64,000 bases of DNA, taken from positions 83,966 through 147,965 of the forward strand of contig DIFZ01000050.1 of the NCBI GenBank assembly GCA_002419385.1, read 5' to 3'. Numbering within the stretch: the stretch's first letter is position 1; the number at the start of each line of letters is the position of its first letter. Below the pieces are notes generated by a model. The model searched no databases and had not been told where the DNA came from. It saw only the letters and a list, made by a program, of their open reading frames with translations. This document shows positions 8,387 to 17,046 of this stretch, piece by piece. The position numbers were made by a program, and so were the translations under genes. Source of the stretch: Geobacter sp. UBA5735. GTDB taxonomy: Bacteria > Desulfobacterota > Desulfuromonadia > Geobacterales > Geobacteraceae.

Positions 8387-9340
8387 ATGATCAAGGCATA
8401 TTTGCGCAGTGAAGATACCATAAAGGCTGTTACGGTTGAACTCGACCACCTTGACGCACTTGACACATCGACACTTGTCTGGCTCGACCTGCTCACACCT
8501 ACCCACGAAGAGAGCATCGCCGTCGAGCGTTCTTTGAAACTGGAACTGCCAACCCGCCAGGAATCCGAAGAAATCGAGTACAGTTCCCGTTACTGGGAGG
8601 ATGAAAACGGAATATGGATCAACACTTCTTTCCTCGTGAAGGAACAAGACCAGATCAACAGCGAGACCGTGTCATTCATCCTCAAGGAAAAATACCTTGC
8701 TACGATCCGGTTCAGCGAACTCCGTATCTTCACTGAATTCTCACGCAAGCTTCGCCTTACCCCACGGGCCTTCCACAATGGCGCGGAAGTTCTGTCCGGC
8801 ATTCTTGCCATGCGGGTGGATATCGATGCAGACATGATCGAGCATTTGTCTAAAGAAATTGTCGTAATCGGGAGAAGAAATCCCCAGTCTTTCGAACAAG
8901 CCGACCAGTTTCTGGAGAGTATAACCTCCTATGAAGACATCAATATTACGTTTCGCGAGAACCTCACCGACAAGCATCGCGTCATATCGTCCCTCCTGAA
9001 GAGCTCCATGATATCCGAAAACCAGAAACGGGAGCTTTCCATGATGATGAAGGACGTAAACTCGCTGGTCACTTCAGCGAATTTCAATTTTGAGCGTCTT
9101 GATTACCTGCAGAACCTTTTTCTCAACCACTTGAGTATGGAACAGAACAAAGTCATCAAGATATTTACCGTCATGTCGGTAATTTTCCTGCCGCCTACCC
9201 TCATCGCCAGCATTTATGGAATGAATTTCAGGTTTCTGCCGGAACTGGAGTGGAAACTGGGATATCCGGTTGCTCTTGGAATGATCATCGTCTCAGCCAT
9301 CCTTCCGCTCTATATTTTCAGGAAAAAAGGCTGGCTCTGA
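8387..9340 (+). CDS. corA: CorA-family divalent cation (Mg2+/Co2+) transporter
   Basis: 317 residues. Forms a homopentameric inner-membrane channel for Mg2+ and related ions. A long soluble alpha/beta N-terminal domain (1-250) is followed by two membrane helices; the first ends in the signature YGMNF (GMN at 278-280), and the second runs about 293-311 with a positively charged C-terminus (FRKKGWL). Length matches the family. The start at 8387 has only a weak ribosome site (GGCGGTAG). Upstream lies a possible structured leader. Ion choice (Mg, Co or Ni) cannot be decided. Confidence 0.9.
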   Translation: MIKAYLRSEDTIKAVTVELDHLDALDTSTLVWLDLLTPTHEESIAVERSLKLELPTRQESEEIEYSSRYWEDENGIWINTSFLVKEQDQINSETVSFILKEKYLATIRFSELRIFTEFSRKLRLTPRAFHNGAEVLSGILAMRVDIDADMIEHLSKEIVVIGRRNPQSFEQADQFLESITSYEDINITFRENLTDKHRVISSLLKSSMISENQKRELSMMMKDVNSLVTSANFNFERLDYLQNLFLNHLSMEQNKVIKIFTVMSVIFLPPTLIASIYGMNFRFLPELEWKLGYPVALGMIIVSAILPLYIFRKKGWL

Positions 9341-9356
9341 ACACCAGGCCGAGCCT

Positions 9357-10583
9357 TCATGCCTGACGTTTCAGGAGTCCCCGTGTCACGACAAGTGTAA
9401 GGAACAACTGCCCCACAATCAATCCTACCACCCCTTTCCAGCCGCATCGGGACCAGAAACTCCCGCCGACAGTCCCCGAAATACTTGAACCGAGATAGTA
9501 ACTGAACAGGTAGAGCGCCGAAGCCTGCGCCTTGGCCGTTGCGGCATGAAGGCCGACCCAGCTCGAAGCAACCGTGTGAGCCGCAAAAAAACCGGCAGTA
9601 AAAACTGAGACACCGGCAATGATGACAGGAAGCGGTTCCGCAAGCGTGAGCAGCGCACCGGCAGCCATAACACACAGGGATAGCATCACCAGTGTTCTCC
9701 GATCAAAACGACTGGCAGATTGCCCCGCAACAGAAGCACTTGCTGAGCCCAGCAGATAGACGAGAAAAACCAGGCTCACGTGACTTTGTGAAAGACTGTA
9801 GGGATGAGCCAGGAGGCGAAACGTGATGTAGTTGTAAAGAGTAACAAAGCTTCCCATCGCCGTGAACGATACCGCATACAGACTGAGGAGCAGGGGATCG
9901 TGCATCTTCTGCACGAGAGACGTGAACAGGTAGGCGAACCGGAATGGACGTCGGGGCAAATGGGATGGCGGAAGGTTTTTCATGAAGTACAGGCTGAGGA
10001 TCAGACTGAGGACACCGAAGCTCCCCAGCGCGGCCCGCCACGACCACATATCCGTCATTACAGCGGTGCAGATCCGTCCGGTCATTCCGCCAACCGCATT
10101 CCCGCCGATATAGAGCCCCATGGCAGAAGCTATTGCTGAGGGATCCATTTCCTCGCTCAGATATGCCATCGCCACTGCGGGGAGTCCAGCCAGCACCAGG
10201 CCCTGGATCAATCGCAGGGCTATCAGCGCCGGATAGCCCTGGCTGAATGCGGTGAAAACTGTCAGAAGCGATGTCAGGAACAGTGCAGCGGTCATCACCT
10301 GCTTTCTGCCCCAGCTTTCCGAAATGGTGCTGGCAAAGAGCATGGCGATGGCCATGGTGCCCGTTGCAACCGACAACGGCATGCTGCTCAAAGCTGGAGA
10401 TACGCCAAACTCTCGTGAAAACTCAGGGAGGAGCGGCTGCACGTCGTACAAGGTTACGAACGTGACGAATCCGGCTGCAAAAAAAGCAAGCCGCGCACGG
10501 AGATAGGCGGGTGTGCCGCGGCGTATCTGCCCCAGGCCAGCCCCGACCTCGGTAAGAACCAGTTCGTTCATCGAAGTTTTCAT
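9357..10583 (-). CDS. Major facilitator superfamily transporter (YnfM/arabinose-efflux-like)
   Basis: 408 residues with about 12 hydrophobic segments. The segment after the first helix reads YDVQPLLPEFSREFGVSP, typical of the YnfM-like drug/arabinose efflux branch. The cytoplasmic loop with SWGRKQVM corresponds to the MFS loop 2-3 motif. The start is uncertain: the ATG at 10583 directly follows GAAGGG, while one at 10571 has the same site 12 bases away. It converges with corA (16 bases apart) and is divergent from nifV, whose promoter lies just upstream. Substrate unknown; a proton-driven export role is inferred from the family. Confidence 0.8.
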   Translation of the reverse strand: MKTSMNELVLTEVGAGLGQIRRGTPAYLRARLAFFAAGFVTFVTLYDVQPLLPEFSREFGVSPALSSMPLSVATGTMAIAMLFASTISESWGRKQVMTAALFLTSLLTVFTAFSQGYPALIALRLIQGLVLAGLPAVAMAYLSEEMDPSAIASAMGLYIGGNAVGGMTGRICTAVMTDMWSWRAALGSFGVLSLILSLYFMKNLPPSHLPRRPFRFAYLFTSLVQKMHDPLLLSLYAVSFTAMGSFVTLYNYITFRLLAHPYSLSQSHVSLVFLVYLLGSASASVAGQSASRFDRRTLVMLSLCVMAAGALLTLAEPLPVIIAGVSVFTAGFFAAHTVASSWVGLHAATAKAQASALYLFSYYLGSSISGTVGGSFWSRCGWKGVVGLIVGQLFLTLVVTRGLLKRQA

Positions 10584-10707
10584 CCCTTCAGGAAATGCTT
10601 TAAACTCACCATAGCATCCGGAAATGAATGAAACAACCGGTGATATGTTCCATACCCGCCCTTCCCCGAACTCCCCATCATTGTTCAGGCTGCGTTCGCC
10701 CATCTTC

Positions 10708-10724
10708 TGGCACGAGATATGCTT
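10708..10724 (+). promoter_or_regulatory. Sigma-54 promoter of nifV
   Basis: CTGGCACGAGATATGCTT: GG at 10709-10710 and GC at 10721-10722, 10 bases apart. TGGCACG matches the -24 consensus exactly. It lies about 50 bases before the leader terminator and 95 before the nifV ATG. Confidence 0.8.
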
Positions 10725-10770
10725 TTCATCCATGGTCAGACAGCTAATCTTTCGTGTCAGGGCAACGGCG

Positions 10771-10797
10771 CCCCGGGTACTCACCCCGGGGTTTTTT
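10771..10797 (+). terminator. Leader terminator (attenuator) upstream of nifV
   Basis: Stem CCCCGGG (10771-10777) / CCCGGGG (10785-10791) with loop TACTCAC, then six T. It follows the motif CAGGGCAACGGCGCC. It sits between promoter and gene, so it must be read through for nifV to be expressed; an ANTAR antiterminator is encoded just downstream. Confidence 0.8.
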
Positions 10798-10816
10798 GTT
10801 TGGAAAGGAGTCTGCC

Positions 10817-11961
10817 ATGGAAAAAGAACACCAAAACCAGGTCATTATCGATGACACAACCTTGCGGGATGGTGAACAGACTGCGGGAGTCGTGTTCAGC
10901 AGAGCTGAAAAAATCTCCATAGCCCGCATGCTGGATGCCGCAGGTGTTCAGGAAATAGAGTGCGGCATACCCGCCATGGGCAAAGAAGAGATATCGGCTG
11001 TTCGTGCACTGGCTGAACTGGGTCTCAATGCCCGCCTCATGACCTGGAACCGTGCCCTCGTGTCAGACATACGAGCAAGCCTTGAATGCGGTGTGACTGC
11101 GGTGGACATTTCACTCTCCGTATCCGACATCATGATAGAGCGCAAGCTGCGCAAGTCGCGACAGTGGGTGAAGGAACAGCTCAAAACAGCGCTCGGCTTC
11201 GCGAAAGACAACGGACTCTACGTCTCAGTGGGGGGGGCGAGGACGCAAGCCGCGCATTCATGAACTTCCTGATCGACGTGCTCAGCACCTGCCGCTCCCT
11301 GGGAGCCGACCGATTCCGGTTCTGCGACACCCTCGGCATCCTCGATCCGTTTTCCATGCATGACAGGATACGCAGGCTCCGTTCTGCCGTCCCTGAAATC
11401 GAACTCGAGGCACATACCCATAACGATCTGGGTATGGCCACGGCCAATGCCCTGGCGGCCGTGCATGCCGGTGCCCGTTACGTGAACACAACGGTCAACG
11501 GGCTGGGTGAACGGGCCGGCAATGCAGCCCTTGAAGAAGTGGTCATGGCCCTCAAGGTTGCCCGCGGTATTGAGACGGGCATTGACACCCGCCGGTTCCG
11601 GCAGCTTTCCCGCTTTGTCGGCACGGCATCCCGACGGCCCGTACCGCCCGGGAAGGCTGTGGTGGGCACACGCATTTTTGCCCACGAATCGGGCATCCAT
11701 GCCGACGGCGTAATCAAGTGCCCGCAAAACTACGAAGGGTTCGATCCATCAGAGGTGGGACTCCGTCGACACCTGGTAGTCGGAAAACACTCAGGTGCAA
11801 ACGGTCTCATTGAGCGCTTCCGGAAACTGGGAATTCCCCTGGGAAGAGAGGAAGCACAAGGCCTCCTGCAGGGTGTGCGCACAATGGCAGAGCACCTGAA
11901 GCGCCCCCTTTCGGACAACGATCTTCATTCACTGTATTTTGATAAAATGGTTGGAGAATAA
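10817..11961 (+). CDS. nifV: Homocitrate synthase NifV, reading frame broken at a G8 run
   Basis: Makes homocitrate from acetyl-CoA and 2-oxoglutarate for the FeMo-cofactor. The start at 10817 has AAAGGAG. The first part (to about 11237) has the IIDDTTLRDGEQTAGV motif. The second part continues in another frame with EDASRAFMNFLID, HTHNDLGMATANA, NGLGERAGNA and AHESGIHADG, all conserved. The break is at eight G (11230-11237): nine, or six, G would restore a continuous protein of about 380 residues. The rest of the sequence is intact, so a sequencing error or slippage is more likely than old decay. It is preceded by a sigma-54 promoter and attenuator, and followed by the ANTAR regulator. Confidence 0.85.
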
Positions 11962-12047
11962 CCTCTAACCCGAAATGGGAACGATCCATGCTATGCCGGA
12001 ACGCAAGGCCGATGGTTTGAGTACACCAGTGCAGAGGAGACCTGTTT

Positions 12048-12611
12048 ATGAACCGAATACTGATCTGCGACGATGAACAGACAATAAGAGTCGAACTGAA
12101 ATCACTACTGAAAAAGCTGCAGTTTGATGAGATCATAGAAGGGAGCGACGGTGACGCAGCCGTCTCGCTGGCCCTGAAATGGTCCCCCGACATTGCCATC
12201 CTCGACATTTCGATGCCGAAGAAAGATGGCATCTCAGCAGCCGCCGAAATCAGGAAGCGGTCGAGAATCCCCATAATATTCCTTACCGCAGCCCGCGACC
12301 CGGATATCCTCAGGCGAGCGGTCAAGACCGGGGTGGCAGCAGTTCTCACCAAGCCGTTGAGGCCAGACGAACTCTGGCCGGCCATCGAGCTTGCTTTTGC
12401 CCATAATGAAGAAATCGAACGGTTGCAGCAGGAAGTCGAGGCTCTGAAGGAGACCATCGAAAGCAGGAAGGTCATCGAGAAAGCAAAAGGTGTACTGATG
12501 AAGAAACAGGGGCTCAACGAACCTGAAGCGTTTCGCAGGATGCAGAAACTGGCAATGGACAAGAGAAAGTCCCTACGGCAGATAGCTGATGCAATCCTGC
12601 TGATGGAGTAG
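12048..12611 (+). CDS. Response regulator with REC and ANTAR RNA-binding domains (GnfR-like antiterminator)
   Basis: 187 residues. Residues 1-120 form a receiver domain (ILICDDEQ acidic pocket, phospho-acceptor Asp in VAILDISMP near residue 49, Lys in LTKPLRPDE). A coiled linker (125-142) leads to a C-terminal ANTAR domain with KVIEKAKGVLMKKQGLNEPEAFRRMQ. ANTAR proteins bind paired RNA hairpins in leaders and prevent termination. In Geobacter sulfurreducens an ANTAR regulator, GnfR, controls nif leaders; this looks like its counterpart, encoded between nifV and nifH. AGAGGAG lies about nine bases before the ATG. No cognate histidine kinase is in the window. It is probably cotranscribed with nifV (86-base gap). 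Confidence 0.9.
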   Translation: MNRILICDDEQTIRVELKSLLKKLQFDEIIEGSDGDAAVSLALKWSPDIAILDISMPKKDGISAAAEIRKRSRIPIIFLTAARDPDILRRAVKTGVAAVLTKPLRPDELWPAIELAFAHNEEIERLQQEVEALKETIESRKVIEKAKGVLMKKQGLNEPEAFRRMQKLAMDKRKSLRQIADAILLME

Positions 12612-12700
12612 CTGATCAATTATTAGGCACATATCTGTTTTTATTGCAGACACACTGTGGGCAATCGCCAGATTCCCCTGATAATTCAACCATAATGCAT

Positions 12701-12717
12701 TTGGCACATTCAATGCT
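12701..12717 (+). promoter_or_regulatory. Sigma-54 promoter of nifHDK
   Basis: TTGGCACATTCAATGCT: GG at 12703-12704 and GC at 12715-12716, spaced by 10 bases. The position is about 175 bases before the nifH ATG, leaving a long leader with two hairpins. Confidence 0.85.
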
Positions 12718-12777
12718 ATAGCTGTTACAGAACATGATCCAAATACAATGTCCGTATTCATTCACGGCAGGCAACGG

Positions 12778-12806
12778 CGCCCCGCGACAAACCGCGGGGC
12801 GTTTTT
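12778..12806 (+). terminator. Leader terminator 1 upstream of nifH
   Basis: Nine-pair stem CGCCCCGCG / CGCGGGGCG around hexaloop ACAAAC, followed by five T. It is preceded by CAGGCAACGGCGCC. The hexaloop begins with A, as ANTAR-recognised loops do, although position four is A rather than the usual G. Confidence 0.8.
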
Positions 12807-12817
12807 CGTCCAACCAG

Positions 12818-12854
12818 GCAAAGGCGCCTCTGGTTCAACCCGGGGCGCCTTTGC
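12818..12854 (+). promoter_or_regulatory. Second leader hairpin upstream of nifH
   Basis: Stem GCAAAGGCGCC (12818-12828) / GGCGCCTTTGC (12844-12854), with inner GGTT/AACC pairing. It repeats the CAGGCAAAGGCGCC motif seen before the terminators but lacks a downstream T-run, so it may be an antitermination or mRNA-stabilising element rather than a second terminator. Confidence 0.65.
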
Positions 12855-12889
12855 GATTCGCCCCACAGACAAACGAAAGGAAAACTATC

Positions 12890-13753
12890 ATGAGACAGAT
12901 CGCTATCTACGGCAAAGGCGGCATCGGCAAGTCCACGACGACCCAGAACACGGTGGCAGGCCTGGCATCCCTCGGGAAGAAAGTCATGATCGTCGGCTGC
13001 GACCCCAAGGCGGACTCGACCCGCCTGATGCTCCACGCAAAAGCCCAGGCTACGGTCATGGACCTGGTGCGCGAACTGGGGACGGTGGAAGACCTGGAAC
13101 TGGGAGACGTCCTCAAGGTAGGGTACGGTGACGTAAAATGCGTCGAATCAGGCGGACCTGAACCAGGAGTGGGCTGCGCCGGCCGCGGGGTAATCACCGC
13201 CATCAACTTCCTGGAAGAGAACGGCGCCTACACACCGGACCTGGACTTCGTCTTCTACGACGTCCTGGGCGACGTGGTCTGCGGCGGATTCGCCATGCCG
13301 ATACGCGAAGGCAAAGCGGAAGAGATCTATATCGTCTGCTCCGGCGAGATGATGGCCATGTATGCCGCCAACAACATCGCCAAAGGGATTCTCAAGTATG
13401 CCTCGTCCGGCAAAGTCCGGATGGGCGGGCTTATCTGCAATGCCAGGAAGACGGACAAGGAGTATGAGCTGATCGAGGCCCTGGCAGCAAAGCTCGGCAC
13501 GCAGATGATCCATTTCGTCCCCCGCGACAACCAGGTGCAGAGGGCTGAGCTTCGTCGCATGACCGTCATTGAATATTCCCCAGAGCATCCCCAGGCAAAT
13601 GAGTACCGGGAACTCGCCCGCAAGATATCAGAGAACAAGATGCTGGTGGTTCCGAAACCGCTCAGCATGGATGAACTTGAAGATCTGCTGATGGAATTCG
13701 GCATCATGGAAGCGGATGACGAGAATGTTGGCAAGGCTGAGGCGGCGAAATAA
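12890..13753 (+). CDS. nifH: Nitrogenase iron protein NifH
   Basis: 287 residues. Dinitrogenase reductase, an ATP-driven electron donor to the MoFe protein, and also needed for cofactor maturation. The P-loop YGKGGIGKST spans residues 7-16. Cys96 (GVGCAGRG) and Cys131 (VVCGGFAMP) are the 4Fe-4S ligands, and Arg99 is the site ADP-ribosylated by DraT in other organisms; draT and draG lie downstream. AAAGGA precedes the ATG at 12890. First gene of nifHDK, with a sigma-54 promoter and hairpin leader. Frame intact. Confidence 0.98.
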   Translation: MRQIAIYGKGGIGKSTTTQNTVAGLASLGKKVMIVGCDPKADSTRLMLHAKAQATVMDLVRELGTVEDLELGDVLKVGYGDVKCVESGGPEPGVGCAGRGVITAINFLEENGAYTPDLDFVFYDVLGDVVCGGFAMPIREGKAEEIYIVCSGEMMAMYAANNIAKGILKYASSGKVRMGGLICNARKTDKEYELIEALAAKLGTQMIHFVPRDNQVQRAELRRMTVIEYSPEHPQANEYRELARKISENKMLVVPKPLSMDELEDLLMEFGIMEADDENVGKAEAAK

Positions 13754-13822
13754 TGTGTGATGCCACCATACTTTTTCACCTGCAGCCATCAGCCTTGAGC
13801 TTTTTGAAAAGGAGCAGCTACC

Positions 13823-15269
13823 ATGTCCATTGAGATAAAGAAAATCGAAGGCATAACCAGGGAGTCCACCCGGGAAATGATTGACAAAGCACTTGAAGTG
13901 TACCCCGAAAAGGGCAAAAAAAAAGCGTGCACCGCACCTGGCGCCGAACGACCAGGCCAGCTGTTCAGCCTGCGTCAAATCAAACCGCAAGACCGTGCCC
14001 GGTGTAATGAGCGCCCGCGGCTGCGCCTATGCGGGCGCCAAGGGAGTCGTCTGGGGCCCGATCCGCGACATGGTGCACGTCTCCCACGGCCCGGTCGGTT
14101 GCGGCTGGTATTCCTGGGGGACTCGGCGCAACCTGATGTCCGGCATCAACGGCGTCACCAGCTTCGCCATGCAGTTCACCTCCGATTTCCAGGAAAAGGA
14201 TATCGTCTACGGCGGCGACAAGAAGCTGAAACAGCTGCTGGGCGAGGCACGGGAACTGTTTCCCCTCGCCAAGGGGATTTCGGTCCTCTCCGAATGCCCG
14301 GTGGGGCTCATCGGCGACGACATCAACTCGGTAGCCAAACAGTCGTCGGCCGAACTGGACATTCCCATCATCCCGTGCAACTGCGAGGGGTTCCGGGGTG
14401 TTTCCCAGTCCCTTGGCCACCATATCTCCAACGACACCATCCGCGACTTCGTCATCGAGACCAGAGAATATCCCGAACCGGTCGGACCCTACGATGTGGC
14501 GCTCATCGGCGAATACAACATCGGCGGCGATGCCTGGTCGGTCAAGCCGCTGCTGGAAGAGATCGGGCTGAATGTGAAGGCAGTCTGGACCGGCGACGGC
14601 GAAATCGAGAAAATAGCAGCCACCCACCAGGTAAAACTGAACATCATCCACTGCTACCGTTCCATGAACTACATGTGCAAAGTCATGGAGGAGAAGTACG
14701 GCATTCCCTGGATGGAGCTCAATTTCTTCGGACCCGCCAAAATCGCGGCGAGCCTGCGCAAGCTTGGCGAGTACTTCGGCGAGGAAATCAGGCAGAAGGT
14801 GGATGCAGTCATCGCCAAATACGAGCCCAAGGTGCAGGAGATCATCGAAGAATACCGTCCGCGACTGGAAGGGAAAAAGGTCATGCTCTACGTGGGTGGT
14901 CTGCGCCCCCGGCATACGGTCAATGCCTACGAAGAACTGGGAATGTCGGTGGTAGGCTCCGGCTACGAGTTCGCGCACGGTGACGACTACGACCGCACCG
15001 CCGCTGAGATGCCCGATGCAACGGTCATCTATGACGACATCTCTGAATACGAGTTCGAGCAGTTTGCCCACGAACTCAAACCGGATCTTGTCGGGAGCGG
15101 TATCAAGGAAAAATACCTGTTCCAGAAGATGGGCATCCCTTTCCGCCAGATGCACAGTTGGGACTATTCCGGTCCCTACGAAGGATATGAGGGCTTTTCC
15201 GTCTTCGCCCGCGACGTGGACATGGCGGTGAACAGCCCCACCTGGGGCTTGGTGAAGAGCCCGTTCTGA
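13823..15269 (+). CDS. nifD: Nitrogenase MoFe protein alpha chain NifD, reading frame broken at an A9 run
   Basis: Carries the FeMo-cofactor. The start at 13823 has AAGGAG and encodes MSIEIKKIEGITRE. At nine A (13916-13924) the frame changes: eight A would give GKKKRAPHLAPND and join the two parts into about 481 residues, the normal NifD length. Downstream the protein is intact: the P-cluster cysteines in SARGCAYAG and HGPVGCGWYSW, the cofactor Cys in IIHCYRSMNY and the cofactor His in RQMHSWDYSGPY are all present. Since a diazotroph needs NifD, a base-calling error or transcriptional slippage on the A-run is more likely than loss. Second gene of nifHDK. Confidence 0.93.
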
Positions 15270-15341
15270 CCCATTCGTTTCATAACCCTTCCCGTTCGCC
15301 CCTTATCTTGAGGGAAGGAGTTGAAGCCACTGCTCTGCTTG

Positions 15342-15375
15342 CTCCCCCTCTTAAACTAAGAGGGGGCCGGGGGGA
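15342..15375. repeat. Hairpin-forming intergenic repeat between nifD and nifK
   Basis: CCCCCTCTTA (15344-15353) and TAAGAGGGGG (15357-15366) form a perfect stem with loop AAC, flanked by CTCC/GGAG outer pairs. This CT-rich palindrome resembles short interspersed repeats I associate with Geobacter chromosomes. It lies inside the 188-base nifD-nifK gap and may affect the nifD:nifK mRNA balance. Confidence 0.55.
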
Positions 15376-15457
15376 GTCATGATGGTGGGCAATTTCAAAA
15401 CACACATTCCCCGGGCCGTGGACATATGGGATCCCGGCCGGATGAAGGAGAGATACC

Positions 15458-16927
15458 ATGGCAAACAATCTGGGACTTGCGGTCAAACCCGTGACCGAGC
15501 TGTGCGATGACGAGGTAGCACGGGTCTGTGAATGGATAAACAGCGAAGACTACAAAGAAAAAAACTTTGCCCGCCATGCCCTGGTGGTCAACCCGGCTCA
15601 CGCCTGCCAGCCCCTGGGCGCCGAACTGGCGGCCCACGGCTTCGAGGGGACCCTCCCCTTCGTGCACGGCTCCCAGGGGTGCGCCTCCTACTACCGCAGC
15701 ACCCTCAACCGGCACTTCCGCGAACCGGCGCCCGCGGTTTCTGACGCAATGACCGAGGACGGCGCGGTTTTCGGCGGCCAGAACAATCTGCACGAAGCCC
15801 TGGAAAACGCCCACGCCCTCTACAAGCCGAAGATGATGGCCATTTTCACCTCCTGCATGCCTGAAATCATCGGCGACGACCTGACCGCCTTCATCAAGAA
15901 CGCGCGGCAGAAAGGTTTCATCCCCAAGGATTTCCCACTGCCCTTTGCCAACACGCCGAGCTTCAACGGCTCCCATGTTCACGGCTACGATGCCATGCTC
16001 CTCTCCATCCTCCGGACCCTGACCGAAGGAAAACAGGTGGAGGGGCGCTGCACCGGCAAGCTCAACCTGATAGCGGGGTTTGACTGCAACACCGGCAACT
16101 ACCGCGAGTACAAGCGTATCCTCACCGAGTTCGGCATACCCTTCACGCTTCTCGGGGATATATCCGACGTGTTCGACTCGCCGCTGGACGGCACTTACCG
16201 CATGTATCCCGGGGGCACCAGCCTGGATGAAGCTGCCGACTCCATCAACAGCAAAGCGACTGTGACCCTCGGACCTTATGCTACCGCCAAGACCTACGGC
16301 TGGATAAAGGACACCTACTCCGGCAAGCACGTCTCCCTGCCGACGCCATTCGGCGTGGCCAAGACCGACGCCTTTATCATGAAACTGGCGGAACTGTTCG
16401 GCAAGCCGGTTCCCGAGTCGATCAAGGCGGAGCGCGGCCGGGCGGTGGACGCCATGACCGATGCCCACCAGTACGTCCACGGTAGGAAGTTCGCGCTGTA
16501 CGGCGACCCCGACTACCTGCTGGGATATGTTTCTTTCCTGCTGGAGATGGGCGCGAAACCCTGCCACATCCTGTGCAGCAAGGGGAGCAAGAAACTGGAA
16601 AAAGAGATACAGGCACTGCTCGATGCATCCCCTTACGGCACGGATGGCAAGATTTACATGAACAAGGACCTCTGGCACTTGCGCAGCCTGGTGATGACCG
16701 AGCCGGTGGACGCCCTCATCGGCGACACCCACGGCAAATTCATCACCCGCGACGCCAAGATCCCCCTGTTCCGCTTCGGCTTCCCGGTCTTCGACCGGGT
16801 GAACCTGCACCGTTCGCCCCTGGTGGGCTACCAGGGTGTTATCAACATGGTCACGAGCATTTGCAACAAATTTATCGACATCGTCGACGAAACCTGCGAC
16901 GACAGGCACTTTGAAATGATGCGCTGA
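15458..16927 (+). CDS. nifK: Nitrogenase MoFe protein beta chain NifK
   Basis: 489 residues. Forms the alpha2-beta2 MoFe protein with NifD and shares the P-clusters. P-cluster ligands are seen in NPAHACQPLGAELA and VHGSQGCASYY, with a third Cys in IFTSCMPEIIGDD. The C-terminus RVNLHRSPLVGYQG is typical. The N-terminus is short, as in clostridial- and Geobacter-type NifK. AAGGAG precedes the ATG. Frame intact. A 188-base gap containing a hairpin separates it from nifD, and a long hairpin follows it. Confidence 0.97.
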   Translation: MANNLGLAVKPVTELCDDEVARVCEWINSEDYKEKNFARHALVVNPAHACQPLGAELAAHGFEGTLPFVHGSQGCASYYRSTLNRHFREPAPAVSDAMTEDGAVFGGQNNLHEALENAHALYKPKMMAIFTSCMPEIIGDDLTAFIKNARQKGFIPKDFPLPFANTPSFNGSHVHGYDAMLLSILRTLTEGKQVEGRCTGKLNLIAGFDCNTGNYREYKRILTEFGIPFTLLGDISDVFDSPLDGTYRMYPGGTSLDEAADSINSKATVTLGPYATAKTYGWIKDTYSGKHVSLPTPFGVAKTDAFIMKLAELFGKPVPESIKAERGRAVDAMTDAHQYVHGRKFALYGDPDYLLGYVSFLLEMGAKPCHILCSKGSKKLEKEIQALLDASPYGTDGKIYMNKDLWHLRSLVMTEPVDALIGDTHGKFITRDAKIPLFRFGFPVFDRVNLHRSPLVGYQGVINMVTSICNKFIDIVDETCDDRHFEMMR

Positions 16928-16940
16928 ACATGAGTTGTTC

Positions 16941-16983
16941 CCAACGGCCGGAAGGCGGTTTTTGCCGCCTTTCCGGCCGTTGG
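16941..16983. terminator. Long hairpin downstream of nifK
   Basis: CCAACGGCCGGAAGGCGG (16941-16958) pairs with the matching arm ending at 16983 around a T-rich loop. A T-run after the stem is absent, so this may be a transcript 3'-end stabiliser or a weak terminator rather than a strong rho-independent terminator. Confidence 0.55.
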
Positions 16984-17046
16984 CGACAGCCTGCACCTGC
17001 AGCTGTTTGCCGGTGCCGATGCAGCCAACGGCAGGGGAGAAAAGTC

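Noticed and set aside
12890..16927. Alternative (vanadium or iron-only) nitrogenase
   Set aside because: No vnfG/anfG delta subunit gene lies between nifD and nifK, and both chains have Mo-type lengths and motifs.
15395..16996. 533-codon minus-strand frame
   Set aside because: Exactly opposite nifK; a product of high GC in third codon positions. No ribosome site or motif.
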